NCBI GenBank assembly: GCA_017506865.1
Contig: JAFCMP010000556.1
Coordinates: 496,001 to 560,000, forward strand
Reading direction: 5' to 3'
From: Tribonema minus
Taxonomy: Eukaryota > Sar > Xanthophyceae > Tribonematales > Tribonemataceae
Length of the DNA stretch: 64,000 nt
The notes below the pieces were generated by a model. It made no database searches and was not told the origin of the DNA. It saw only the letters and a program-made list of their open reading frames with translations. Made by a program: the position numbers and the translations under genes. Each line of letters opens with the position of its first letter. Position 1 is the stretch's first letter. Below are positions 11,801-24,300 of this stretch, one piece after another.

Positions 11801-14609
11801 AGGACACGCCACAAAACGGGGAGCGTCAACTGCAACTGAAATGGGAGCGTCACCTCCGGGTCCAGCTGGCCGATGAATAGATTGGCGCCCACGTCCTGCG
11901 CCTTGCGGTCGGAGCTGGCCTTGTTCACGCGCAGCGGCTTGCCAAACAGCTTCACCATGTTCAAAATCTGGCGGAGACAATCAGTCAGAGCAAAAATGCA
12001 GCAGGGACGCCTGGTCAGCAGGGCTGCTCTCAACAAGTAATTCATGGTTGCTGGTGGAAGGCATTTGCGGCATCCCACACCTTGTCACCTAGAACTCTAC
12101 GTTGTTTTGATTCATTCCCATAAACCACGCGCAGCGGCTTGCCAAACAGCTTCACCAAGGTCAAAATCTGGCAACAGCAGGAATGCAGGCGCAGGCGTAA
12201 GAGGGACGCTCGGTCAGCAGGCTGCTCGTTCAAACGCAACGAGCAAACTCATTTTGCTGAAGGACGAATGCTATGAACCACGCGCAGCAGCTTGCCAAAC
12301 AGCTTCACCATGTTCAGGATCTGGCAGGGCAGTCAGAACGCACACGCAGGTATTGACGCTCGGTCAGCAGGGTTGCTGTTTATGAATGCCACATTCTGCT
12401 GTTGATGCACAAGTGTTATGAATGAGCCGACAGTGGGGGGGCTGAGCAGCAAGGAATCAGGCCTTGAGGGCTGCAGGCCTAGGGCTAGGTTTGGGTTTGC
12501 TCACTGGTAGTCCTGACCCTAACCCTAAGCAAGTGATCACTTACGCCGTCATGTGCAACAATCGTTGCTCGCTGGCCCATCCGTTTTAGTCGGAAACGCT
12601 ATGCATGTTCACTGACCGGTCAGGTTGTAGTATGCAGGCAGTACAGTCTGAACTGCACGTGAACTGTGGCGGACTGACCTTGATGGCGTACTCGGCGTCC
12701 CCCTCGCTGCGGAACTCCACAAAGTACAAGGTGAACTGCACGTGAAATGTGGCGGTACAGTGAACTGACCTTGATGGCGTACTCGGCGTCCTCCTCGCTG
12801 CGGAACTCCACAAAGCCGTACCCCTGGTGCGTGTTGGTGACCTGTGCGCGTGGCGGTGCAACATGCAACAACCCTGTCAAAACAAAAGTTACACACTGAG
12901 CCGTGGACAAACAGTTACACAATGATAGGCCATTGGCAGACATTGTTGGTGACCTGCTTGCGTGGCGGTTCAACATGCGACCCCGTCAAAACAACAGTTA
13001 CATGCTGAGCCGTGGACAAAACAGGTGTGCGCTGATGGGCCATTTGGCAGATATTGTACTGAATGGTTACTCAGCAAGCCAAGAAGGAAACAGGACTTGT
13101 TTCAATGGAGATGGGATGATGTCTGCTCAGTGCGGTGGTGAGTCCGATGAAGCTGAAGCCTGGGATAATCACGTCAAGGCTTTACTTATTGTTGAAGACC
13201 CCCAATACTGCGACACAATATGCGCAAGCCTTTTCAAGAAACGGCACGCGCTGACAAACCATGATGCCGGTGCGAGGTGCCTGCCAGTTGGCCACGTCAC
13301 TTAGCGCGCAACTGTGTGATAACACTGACCCTAACCCTAACCCTAAGTGCCATGACGTAGCTGCCCTGCAACAGACGCGACAACTGAGGATCATCGGCGC
13401 TTGCTGGCGCCTCAAAGCAGAAAGCGATGGGAGTGCATGCGCGCACTCTGCGTCCACCGCTGTGCATGATGGGGCTAGCTGGCCGCATGCTTGCAGCCGC
13501 GCTGTGCGTAGGCAACGTCGTGTCGACGCGTAGCACTCGTGAGGTATGCAGCTCCCGAAATCACATTAAGGTTCAAGCTCCACAATCACTGCAATGAAAC
13601 GTTGCCTGCACAGCAGAAAGCGGCCTTCTCTGCCGAGTGCATCACCATCCTGACCCCGCCTGGTCCTTATGAAAGCAGTGCTCAGTCATGAGAAAACCTA
13701 GGGTTAGGGTTAGCCGCTGCCCGCACGGACCAAAGAACATGCCGCCGTGTCTCCACCGCTAACGGTGCTATCCCTGCTGTCAGGATAGGCAAGCGTCAGC
13801 GTTCTCCTGGCCCTAACCCTAATCCTGACCCACAATGGCACGTCACTGTCGCACCGCGTCGTTGCATGCTTCCGCTAAGAGGCAGGCACGGCCTTACGAG
13901 CACGCAGAAAGCTTGGCTCCATTCTCAAAGTAGTGTAAGGGTCAGAGTCAGGTGCTTGAACGTAGACGTGCAAGCTGGGGGCTGCAATGGTGCCACTGGT
14001 GTGCATGGGGGCCGGAAGCCGAGTGAGGCATGTAGGCACAGCCACTGGTGGGTGCTGATCGGCCGGCAACCAAGCGCACAGTGTGGCGGCATCGGTTTTT
14101 TGCTGAGCATGCAGCGTGCATTGATGCATTCCTTCGTAAAGTGTACTGTGGCAACCAACTTCCATGGCACCCAATCTTCAATTCCACATTCACAGCTGCC
14201 CCTCCAGCTTTTGGCTATGCTTTACAGCAGCGACACCTACCGATAGTGCCGGCTCGCTGCAGGCGTAAATCGTTACTTCATAACCTCCTGCAGTGTCTTC
14301 CCCTTCACTCCCTAAACAATTGCACTTCACTCACGCCTGAGTATCTGCTTGTAAGCGTTGCGCTGTGCCGAACATTGTCCGGATAGAAGTGCGTCGCCAA
14401 CCCCGGCCGTCAACACTGCTGTTTGCGACCACGTTTCAATGCTAGCCTTGCCATCGAATCACGCTTACCTTGTCCTTCGGCATGTGCACGTTGACTACTG
14501 GCCCAGCCTGTATCATCAGCTCCCACAGGAGCTCCTCCGTGGCAGCCTCATCCAGGTTGCCGCAGTAGCAGGTGGCATCCTGATTGCGCTGCTCTATGGC
14601 GGCACTCAT
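5858..14609 (-). CDS. SF3B4: Splicing factor 3B subunit 4 (SF3B4 / SAP49)
   Basis: Core subunit of the U2 snRNP SF3b complex, which contacts pre-mRNA near the branch site. Exons on the minus strand: 14609-14469, 12841-12770, 11967-11854, 10778-10657, 9004-8834, 7603-7351, 6325-5858. They join in frame to 446 aa plus TAG. The N-terminus ([17 protein letters not shown]) opens RRM1, with RNP1 QGYGFVEF at residues 53-60. RRM2 has RNP2 NLFIGQL (about 100-106) and RNP1 KGYGFVSY (141-148), then NGQFLCNR and [18 protein letters not shown], as in animal SF3B4. Residues 208-446 are the family's proline-, glycine- and methionine-rich tail, ending [13 protein letters not shown]. The length is close to human SF3B4. 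Exons 2-6 are flanked by diverged partial copies of themselves. The start is the first ATG of the conserved N-terminus. Confidence 0.94.
6400..6565 (+). mobile_element. Dispersed ~170 bp repeat, copy 1
   Basis: Member of an eight-copy family in this window. The conserved core runs from a GCTTGCACACAGAAG-like start through GCGACCACGGTTATTGGTGG to an end reading CTTTTGATTCGTTTCCAT. A second short end fragment lies at 6370-6390. No ORF or clear terminal inverted repeat was found, so it is probably a non-autonomous element (MITE- or SINE-like). Confidence 0.6.
7150..7290 (-). repeat. Downstream partial copies of SF3B4 exon 6
   Basis: Two decayed copies of the last part of exon 6 (7603-7351) and its donor lie 3' of it on the minus strand, at about 7230-7275 and 7150-7190. 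Both are recognisable from the repeated Pro-coding segment and the splice-site context. Confidence 0.5.
8307..8401 (-). repeat. Downstream copy of SF3B4 exon 5
   Basis: A diverged copy of the last ~95 bp of exon 5 (9004-8834), including the segment for [11 protein letters not shown] and the sequence around the donor. It lies about 450 bp beyond the real exon on the minus strand. Confidence 0.7.
8785..8826 (+). repeat. 3'-tail repeat family, copy 2 (short)
   Basis: Matches the last ~40 bp of the tail family (GGCGCCCTGAGCGAGGATTAA and flanks). It lies beside the donor of SF3B4 exon 5. Confidence 0.5.
9078..9240 (-). repeat. Two upstream copies of SF3B4 exon 5 start
   Basis: On the minus strand, 9123-9080 and 9236-9194 repeat the acceptor and the first ~40 bp of exon 5 (segment for [12 protein letters not shown]). 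The G-rich flank that forms the poly-C pyrimidine tract is also repeated. Each copy stops after the initial codons. Confidence 0.8.
10203..10578 (-). repeat. Three downstream copies of SF3B4 exon 4 end
   Basis: Copies at about 10578-10509, 10465-10391 and 10270-10205 (minus strand) repeat the segment for [24 protein letters not shown] and the GTGAG donor of exon 4 (10778-10657). Spacing is about 120-190 bp. The copies have substitutions, and a TTCAACTTCAACTT-type motif sits between units. Confidence 0.85.
11130..11740 (-). repeat. Downstream copies of SF3B4 exon 3 end
   Basis: Segments near 11697-11733 and 11468-11512, and a weaker one near 11140-11175, repeat the end of exon 3 (the segment for FIGQLDPE) with its donor. 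The intervening intron sequence is also duplicated. Confidence 0.7.
12044..12122 (+). mobile_element. Dispersed ~170 bp repeat, copy 2 (truncated)
   Basis: Holds only the distal half of the family consensus, from GGTTGCTGGTGGAAGG to a diverged TTTTGATTCATTCCCAT end. It abuts an upstream copy of SF3B4 exon 3. Confidence 0.5.
12122..12330 (-). repeat. Two upstream copies of SF3B4 exon 3 start
   Basis: About 12165-12125 and 12325-12280 on the minus strand repeat the acceptor (CCAG) and the segment for [14 protein letters not shown] of exon 3 (11967-11854). Confidence 0.8.
12673..12728 (-). repeat. Downstream copy of SF3B4 exon 2 end
   Basis: Repeats the segment for [14 protein letters not shown] with the GTCAGT donor of exon 2 (12841-12770), with one E-to-G change. 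The acceptor side of exon 2 is also echoed upstream at about 12980-12940. Confidence 0.8.
13326..13347. repeat. Interstitial telomere-like array in SF3B4 intron 1
   Basis: About three CCCTAA units in the first SF3B4 intron. Degenerate units also occur at 13703-13718 and 13809-13825. Confidence 0.7.
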
Positions 14610-15340
14610 GGCCCTCTCCCGCCGTCACCACAACGCCAGCGCTGCTCTGCTGCTAGCTCCCCACTGCTGGAGGCCAACAATTCCGGCCCCAACACTTAGC
14701 AAAGCCAAGATCCGCGTGCACCACACTGCTTCAGCTGGCTGAAGTGGATATCAACAGCGGTCAAAGCCTGGCGCGCCAGCAAACCTTGGTGTGTGCTTCC
14801 TGGATCGATCAGGCTGTTGAAGTTTTCTTAGATCTTGAAGTGTGGTTTGCCGCCGCACACACGGACACACACCAACAGGCAGACAGTGCGCGCATGGTGC
14901 GTAAAAAGGGATCATCGTCCCTAGTGAGCGCCGCTACCTGTTGCTGCCTTGTCTTCGACTGCCGGTCCGCAGCTCTCATGATCGGAGGCGGCAGGCCAGC
15001 CGTGAGGCACTTGGTGATGCAGCTGAGCTCGCGCCATCTTAGCAGCAGAGCAGCTGCAAGGCACATGCCATCGCTGGCGAATTCGGTAAGCCTGATATTG
15101 TCTTGCTCTTGGGCAACAGAACTGTTCATGCTATTGTTCAAGGCGATTTTGGGTTGAACGATCTGCTTGCCCCAACATCAATATCATAGTCAGCTTGCAT
15201 CGTTCTTGCTTGCAAGAACTGACGGGGTGTTGTCGAATCAAATACTGTCTGTTCCTAGATCAGCCTATCATTGTGGCCGTACAGATACTGTTGATTGGCA
15301 ATGAGGAAGCCGTATTCGACATCATGATCTTTCGCTGGCC
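14610..15340. promoter_or_regulatory. Divergent intergenic region (putative shared promoter)
   Basis: Lies between the SF3B4 start codon (14609, minus) and the GTPase start (15341, plus). The head-to-head layout implies both promoters sit here. No TATA box or other defined element was recognised. Confidence 0.4.
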
Positions 15341-18300
15341 TTGAAGTCGACATCAGTCGCTGAGCGCACCGGCACACATGCGCGCCGCCGTTGCGCTCCA
15401 TTAATCAAACTACTCTCCCTCATCTATATGCAGCGCGCACTGTGGCCATCCCAGCTGCGGCACCGCGATCGCCTGCAAGCCGCGGCGGCAGCGGATGGCG
15501 GCGGCAGCGGCGGCAGCAGCAGCAGCGACGAGCTGATGGCGATGCCCATGTCAGCGCTCAAGGAGCTGGCGGCGGCGCGCGGCGTGCCGGGCAAGCAACG
15601 GCGGACGATAGTGGCGCAGCTGCTGGCGCTGGACGCGGAGCCGTTGCAGCAGCGCTCAGCAGATGGCGATGATGCCGCCGCCGCAGCGCCCGAGGTGAGC
15701 GCGTTCGGCAGAGTCGCACGTACGCCGGGCTGCGATGCGCAGCGCGCGCTGCCGCAGGGGTCATGCTCGTATTTGGTTGCGCGCTGGTTCATGTTGGTCC
15801 TCTGACACTGCTGCCAGTGTTGCACATCTCAAAAACCAATCATGCCATGACTTGTTGCGCAGCGGCCTTCCGTGATGGCCTTCACTGCGCAACTAGGCTG
15901 CGTCCGCTAGTATGCATACGTGCGCGGCTGTGCTGCAAGTCAAGTCAGGGAAGTCGCACACCGTGACGCCGCCGCTGCCGTACGCAGACTGCTGGACTGC
16001 TGCCATAGCCACGCAGCCTGTGACGAGCAACGGCGTAGCAGTAACGTCACAGAGAGGACACTACCAAGCCAGTGCTCTGGTTGCCGCCAACAACGTGTTG
16101 GACAACACGACCTTTGGACTTGTATATACGGAAGTGCGCACTTTGCGTGCTCCCATGCAAGTGCTTCATACTAGTTGCTTGCTGCCGCGATGCGGCCGCC
16201 GTCGTTGCGTTAGGGCTAGGGTTAGCCTAACCCTAGGGTGTCGCAGGCGGTGGGCGGGTGTCCGAGGCGATGGAGCGGATGACTGGCGCCAATGCGCACG
16301 CACTGTCGAATGCGTGCGCATCCACTGTTGTAGTGCGTATGGTGCACCTCTGTCTCATTATATACAATACTGAACACCCATGCCTCGAACGCTAAAAGCT
16401 TGCATACAGAAGTCTTATTGACTGGTGGATACGGTGGTATGTTTGACTCGTGGCCAATTGATGCAGCAGCGGCGACCACGGTTATTGGTGGAAGGCCCTT
16501 GCGGCTAACCATCCCTTGTCACCTAGAGCTCTGCGATCTTTTGATTCGTTTTCATATGGGCCCTGTGTGCGCGTACCTGTGTCGCACGCACTCTGTAGAT
16601 CTGCGTAAATGCATCTCTATCCCGGATGTCTACACGGTGTCAATGGGCACATGAAACGGGCACATGAAACCCTAACCCCAACCCTAGCTACCCTAAGTGC
16701 GGCCGCGCCGCGCCTGCCATCCTGCAGGGTCCCGCCGCGACGGAGTGGATCACCGGCTCCATATAGCCCTGGGTATGTATGTACCCCTAACCCTACCTGC
16801 AACCCTAACCTTAACCTCTGTCGTGCGCACACTGTAGATCTGCATGCACGCATCTCTAATGCGCGGAAGCGTTCGCGGGCGGCTCGCGCGCCACCTAGTA
16901 GCCAACAAAGACTAGCCCCCCAAGGAAATAGAAAAACAGTTTCAAATTATCAAAAATAAAAATAACAATTTATTATTTTTTATTTTTCTTTATATTTTTA
17001 GTATATTCTTTAATATGACTAGTTTCACGTCAAACTTATCATAGAATTTTACAACCTCATGGAGCCATAAAATGAAAATGAAGTTTAAAAGATTTTATAA
17101 AAAAAAAGCCTAAGATTTATCCAAAAACTCTCCTCGATGTCGACTCATCACATCCTGGAGGTGGAAAAGCTTCCAAGGGTTTGGCTGTTCGCCAACAACC
17201 CAAACTGCAGCCATGCGGCGCCTGCCACCCTGCAGGGCCCCGCTGCGACGGAGTGGGTCACCGGCTCCATAGACCTTGGCCTGGTATGTAAGTATGCATG
17301 TACCTCAGTCCTGCGCATACTGTCGATCTGTAGATGTGTGTACACGTATCTCCACCGCAGAAGCGTGCGCGGCCTACATGCCGACGGGCACATGACACCC
17401 TAACCCTAGCAACCACGCCGCGCTTGCCACCCTTCAGGGGCCCGCCGCGACGGAGTGGGTCACCGGCTCCATTGACCTGGGCCTCGGAGGCGACTGGGAC
17501 GCGGACGGTGACGGCGATGACGCATACGACGATGACGATGGCGCTGATGGAGGCGATGCGGGGGGTGATGAGTTCTGGGAGGGGAGCGCAGGAGCAGCGG
17601 CGCAGGAGCAGCGGCGCGGCGTGCACACGCGCGCGGGCAAAAAGGTGGGGTGGTCGTGCGCGCTGCTTACTTCACGTCTAAAGAAGGGTCAACCTCAACA
17701 CGCATGATGATGACAATAGCGATGGCGGCGATGCGGGAGGTGATGAGTTCTGGGAAGGGAGCACGGGGGCGAGAGGGGGAGGGGGGGTGCAGGAGCAGCG
17801 GCGCGGCGTGCATGCGCACGCGAGCAAAAAATTGGGTGACTTGCCAAGTAGGTAAAAGAGTGGGTGGTCTCGCGCATGCCGCGAGTGGCGGGCTGTGCTG
17901 TAACCCAACTTCAAGGTTCCAACTTCAAGTCTAGGATCCGGCACCTCCCTGGCTGAAGTAGTTGTCCCTTCTGCGACACACACATACTGGTGCGTCGCTG
18001 CGGCAGGATCGTGGTGCGCCGCGCCTGTCCGTCGTGCTCATACTGCAGCAGCGCTCCGCGGGCAGCTGCAGGAGCAGCAGCAGCAGCGCTCATCAGGCAG
18101 GCAGTGCTCAGCAGCAGCAGCAGGCAGCGCTCAGGAGGCAGCGCTCCGCGGGCAGCTGCAGGAGCAGCAGCAGCAGCGTTGCACGATGGTGCAGGGCGTG
18201 CGGGGCCTCACCCATTACCGCTCCCAGCAAACACTCACACGCCCCCCCCCTCACCCCCACCCCCCTCCCCTCTTGTCAACTGTCTCACCTGTCAGGCCGA

Positions 18301-21300
18301 CGGCATGAACAGGCGCCTCACTTAGCAGACACGTCACCCCCCCTGTTTGCCACTTCTGTTGGGTGAAACCCCCCCCCCCCCCCCCCCTTCAGGCCAACGA
18401 CATGGATGTGCGCCTGAAGTCGGCGTCGCAGGTCCGCAGCTTCGGCGTCACGGCGCGCGTCTCAAGTGCACAAAACGCAGCAATCACACGTTGCCGTTGC
18501 GCTGGTACAGGGCCTCGCCCAGCACCGCTCCTACTAGCAGACCCCCCCCCCCCCATTATCTGTCTCAGGCCGACGACATGGACGCGCGCCTCAGGGCGGC
18601 ATCGCAGGACCGCAGTACAGAATTGCTGCGCCAGCCTCAAGTGCACAGAAACACTGCCATCACACGTTAGCCTAGCCCAGCACCGCTCCTAGCAGAAACC
18701 TCACACTCCCCCCCCTGCCCCCCCCTCTTTATCGGTCTCAGGCCGACGACGTGGATGCACGCCTGAAGGCCGCGTCGCAGAACCCCAGTGCATTGTCGTT
18801 GCGCCAGCCTCAAGTGCGCAACACACTGCCATCACCCATCACATGTTGTCGTTGCATCCTCATCCTCCCCCCCCCCCCCCCCCCCCCCGCCCCCCACCTT
18901 TGTCGACTGATATACAACCGTCAGGCCGACGACATGGACGCGCGCCTGAAGGCGGCGTCGCAGGACCGCAGCTTCGGCGTCGCGGCGCGCGGCGGCCGCG
19001 GCGGCAGCGCGGGCGAGCTCGACTTCTCCAAGTACGGCTTTGACAGCGACGAGAAGCTCGACCTCACCAACTACCGCGTGGACCCCCGTGCGGGCTGCTG
19101 CCCCGGCTGCGGCGTCCAGTTCCAGGTACGAGTCTGAGTCTGAGTTCGCAGGGACAAAGTTACTACATGCAATGTGCATGGACTTCGTTAGAAGTGCGCT
19201 GTCTAGTTTTAGGTACGAGACTGACTCTGAGTCAGAGTCGCTTGTAACGACATCATTACAGTAATAGTGAGGGTATGAGAAGGGGGGCTGCTGCCTCGGC
19301 TGCGACGTCCAGTTCCAGGTACGAGCCTGGGTCTGAGTCAGAGTTACCAGGGACAAACTCATTACAGTAGCATTTGGAGTGCGGCGTGAAGGTTCGGGTG
19401 CGCGTCGGCGTGCAGAGTCAGCAACGAGTCGCTCAACCTGCCTACCGTCTGTACTTATTGCAGCACGTCTCACTCATCAAGCCACCGCAGGCGAAGGGCG
19501 GACCCGGCGCGCCCGTCTTCGTGTGCTGAGCACTGCTTTTGCTCAACCTCTTTCGAAGAAATGAGTTTCCAGGAGTGGATTGCAGTAAAAGTACATGGCC
19601 TTCTACCTGTGCCTGTTACACTTGTCTGCCGCTGCGCACTGCCCCCGTCGTAGCCGAAGGACCCTGGCGTGCCCGGCCTGATGCCAAGCGCTGCTCTGCT
19701 CATCCTCTTTCGAAGCAGTATATTATGCCTGTGCCTGTTGCACTTGTCACTCACAAAGCAAGCTTTATCACTGCGCGCTGCCCCCGCAGCCGAAGGACCC
19801 CGGCGCACCCGGCTTCCTGCCCGTCGAGAAGCTGGAGGAGCTGCTGGCGCAGCGAGCGGTATGTATGAGCGAATGCAGTACACATGAGGGTACATCTCGT
19901 GTACACAAGAGTACATGTACTTTTTATTAATTCTCGCTCAGGGCGCGAAAAAGCCCATGTGCTTCTTTTCGTGAACTGTACGTGTACAGAGATGTACTGT
20001 TCTTGTGAAGTATATGACACTGCCCCTCGAAAAGCTGGAGGAGCTGCTGGCACAGCGAGCGGTACGTACGAGTACAGCGCAGTGCACATGAGGGTACATC
20101 TAGTGTACATGAGAGTACATGTACTGTACATGATGCTGCCCGGAGGAGCTGCTGGCACAGCGAGTGGTGTGTATGAGTGAATGCAGTACACGCGAGGGTA
20201 CATCTGGTGTTCACACAGTCACATGTAGATTCTGGTTGCGAGTCCATGGACATCCACCATCTGGGCTTCTACGCGCCTGACTTGAACTGTTCATCATGAA
20301 AATGATGACGCGCAAGCCCCCGGATGCGGTTGCGCAGACGCCACTCTGTTAGCGCACTCGCGCGTGGGTTAGGGTTAGAGTTTGTTGAAGTGTGAGATGG
20401 TCCGATGGTCCAACGCCTAGTGCATACCCTAGGGGTAGGGCACGGTCCAGTTCTAGGGGTTTCTCCAGGAAGTTCTGGCAAGTTCTTGAAGTTCTGATGC
20501 CCTACGGAACGGAAGGTTCCCGCTGGCCCTTTCGTGTCAGCGACAAAGTCACTTGTTCTTCTCCCAGCCCGAGGCGCCTGCGGGCAGCCTGCGGCATGGC
20601 TGCTCTCCCCTCTCTTCTGCGTACCCCCGGTTTTCCAACGGGTGGGTACGTGCGCTTTCTGTCTGAGTGCCCCCCCCCCCCCCCCCCCCCCCGCTTACTC
20701 CCCTTCCTCGCTGTTCGTGTGCGTTGCGCAGGCCGACCTGGAGCGGCGCCAGGCAGAGAGTGGCTACGTCGAGATCGAGAAGATGGCCACTGAGGTACGC
20801 ATGTACCCCAGTCAATTTACTCCAACTTTGCTTGTTGAAAAAAGGACATTTCATCATCTGCCCAGATGCAGGGTTCCGCGCTGACGGCTTCGCGAGTCGA
20901 TGAGTCGAAAGCATGGATTTCGTGCATGGCTGACTGGTTTCTTTTCTTCTGAAGTGCCAACAACTGGAACTTATTAACTTCACCTCTCAAAGCGGCCATA
21001 CCTCGCCGATGCCCTGTCTGCGGAGGTGGCAGTGATGAGAGCGCACGGTTGCAAGACCAGAGCCCGCTGTCGATCGCCGCGCTGTCGGGGGAGCTGCTAT
21101 GGCGGCGCGCTTGCGCTTGAGGTGCGAAAAAAAAAAAAACACTTGAATTTCATCTTGGTGCGCAGCTGCGAACTTGGATGTACCCGTCGTATGTGTCAAG
21201 ACAGCGTTGGAGGTGAGGGTGCGCAAGACGCCCACCTCTTTGTAGCCATCAAATGCACTTCGATCGCGCGCTTCACATCTGCAAGTTCAGGGCACTCTGC

Positions 21301-24300
21301 ACTGCGCTGCGCTCCCAGTTTTCTCACATCACTGTCTGGACGGCTGTCACATCAGTGTGCGCGTGCCTGCGAGCTGCATTTGAAGCATCCGCCATGACGC
21401 TCTACAGCTGATGCCGAGGTTTGACACAGTCATCAGAGCGTTCAACAATGCCGAGGTATGACACAGGTTGAAACAGAGCGTTCAGCGATCAGCCGGCCCG
21501 CGCTTCCAGCACACTTCATGCCTGCAACGGCTTCCTTCCCCGACACCGAGACACGCTCAAACTGGCGCGCCGCCTGTCGCTGCGCGGCACAGGTGGAGCC
21601 CATTCAACTTTGAGGAAGAGGAGGCGAAGCTTGCCGCAAAGGCGGACATGAATCACAGAACTATAGCCAAGCAAAGATCAACGCCCTTTTCCACCACCCA
21701 GTAACGCTTCTTGGCGCCCAGCTTTGACAAAAAAAACCTGTTGCCTCATGACATGAAGAAATAGTCAAATTGGTGCCGCCTGTTGCTGCGCGGCACAGGT
21801 GGAGCCGTTTGACTGTGAAGAAGCGCAGGCGAAGCCCGCCGCAAAAGACGACATGAACCGCAGGATTGTACATACCTAAGCACAGAACAACCGCATATTC
21901 CAACACCTAGTACATCCCCTTGGCGCCACGCAATATCGGACACGGCTTTTACGTCAGACACCGAGACATACTCGTGTACTTCGAAGTATTCAAGTTGGTG
22001 CCGCGTGTTGCTTCGCGGCGCAGGTGGAGCCGTTCGACTTTGAGGCCATGAACCACAGTATTATACGTAGCTAAGCACAGAACAACCCCCTTGTCCAAGA
22101 CCCGGTACCGCTTCTCGGCACCCAGCTTTCCGAAATTTTCTATCACCTCATACATCAAGAAATACTCAAACTGGCGCTTGCTTTTGCATGCTGTGCGGCA
22201 CAGGTGCAGCCGTTTGACTTTGAAGAAGAGGAGGCGAGGCTTGCCGCGGAGGATGAGGAGGCCGCCACGCGCAAGCAGACCGTGTGCCAGCGCTGCCACA
22301 AGCTGCGCTACTTTGGCCAGGTCGACGACGCGCTGCGGCCCGGCGTCAGGTGAGCGCTGCCACCGCTGCTTCTTCCTCCGCGGTGACGTGCCGCGGGGCC
22401 CGTGGCGCTGCGTCATGACCGCGTCGCAGCGCTCATGGAGTGTCACATCGTTCAGATATGACTTGAACTTTGGGCCACGGCCTGCGCCGCTGCGGCCAGG
22501 TGGACGACGCGCTGCGACCCAGCGTCACATGAGCGCTGCCATATGTTTGTCGTCAGGTCTCTACGCTTTGGGCTGACGCGCCTCAGCGCTTGTGGTACAT
22601 GCTGCTTCACCACCACGCGGCAGAGCTCATGCAGTGTCACACTGCTCAGACATGAGTTCAACCCCGGCGTCGGGTGAGCGCTGCCACCTCTTTTTCGTTT
22701 CTGTTGGTCTCTTATTCTGTGCGTGACGTGCCGCAGGGCTCGTGGAATTACTTTACCACCACGCTGCAGTGCTCATGCCTGGTGAATTCGCCTGACTGGA
22801 GTTGGATTTAAGCCTGGTCATGGTGCTCTGATATTTACCACCGCCCCCCCCCCCCCCCCCGCACCCCCGCAAAAAACCGCCCCACCTACCCCCTCCCCCC
22901 CCTTGCAGCACACACGAGCTGCTCACGCCGGCGCGGTTCTAGGTTTTGAGCATGCTGTTCACAATGACGTGCCAGGCCTAATTAATTGTCGTTGCGTGGA
23001 TTCAAGCCTGATTCTCACAGCAGCGCTCTCATCGCCCCCCCCCCCCCCCCCCCCCACCTTTCAGTACACATGAGCTGCTGACGCCGGCGCGTTTCCAGGA
23101 GCTGCTGAGCGTGCTGCGCACGACGCCGTGCCCGATGACTGTTGTCCCATTCGCGTTGAATGCAAGCCTGATCATGGCGCTATGATTTTGACCCCCCCCC
23201 ACCCCCACCCCCACCCCACTTTTCAGTACGCACGAGCTGCTGACGCCGGCGCGGTTCCAGGAGCTGCTGAGCGTGCTGCGCACGACGCCGTGCCTGGTGG
23301 TGTACCTGGTCGACCTCTTTGACTTCCACGGCAGCTTCCTGTACAATCTGCCCAACATTGTGGGCGACAACCCGGTCATCATCGCCGCCAACAAGGTGAA
23401 GTTTGATGCCAAAGTTCATGCTGAAGCTTACCTGGTCGACCTCGTTTGACTTTCACGGCAGTTTCCTGTACAACCTGCCCAGCATCGTGGGCGACAACCC
23501 GGTCATCATCGCCGCCAACAAGGTGAAGTTAGATGCCGACCTTCACGTTTTATACTTCAAGTTGAAGTTTTGGTGCCGTCCTTTCATTGTGAAACTCCAC
23601 GGCAGCGGCCTGTACAACCTGCCCAGCATCGTGGGCGACAACCCGGTCATCATCGCCGCCAACAAGGTGAAGTTGGATGCCAGACTTCAAGTTTTGATGC
23701 CGCACGTGACTCCACCGCGAAGTTTCAAGGCAGCTTCCTGAACAATCTGCCTCATGTAGTGGGCGACAACCCCGGTCATCATTGCCGCCAACAAGGTGAA
23801 GTTGATGCTTGAACGTCAACGGTGCACACACCTCTCGCAGATGGATGCTTTGACGTCAACGGTGCACACACCTGTCGCAGATGGATGCTTTAACGCCAAC
23901 GGTGCACACACCTCTCGCAGACGCGCTGCACTCTACAGTCGATTGTCATGCACTATGTGGACCATTACCTGCCCTATAAAAAAAAAAAGGCACAGCGCTC
24001 AATCTGCATCGAGCACACTGCCAAATTACTTAGCAGAATGCGGTACCGTACCTGCGTCGTGCGTTGCAGGTGGACCTGCTGCCCAAGGACACGAGCCACG
24101 GCAGGGTGCGCGCCTGGCTGTCAGACGACTTTTTTCTGTTCTTCGTTGACTTCCGCTGGACGAGCGAAAACCCCATCGAATATTGCTTCACCATCACAGG
24201 CGTCGCGATTGCTCAGCATGTGCTCGTTGCTCGCTGCCGCAGGTGGACCTGCTGCCCAAGGACATGGCACGCGACAGGGTGCGCGGCTGGGTGAAGGACG

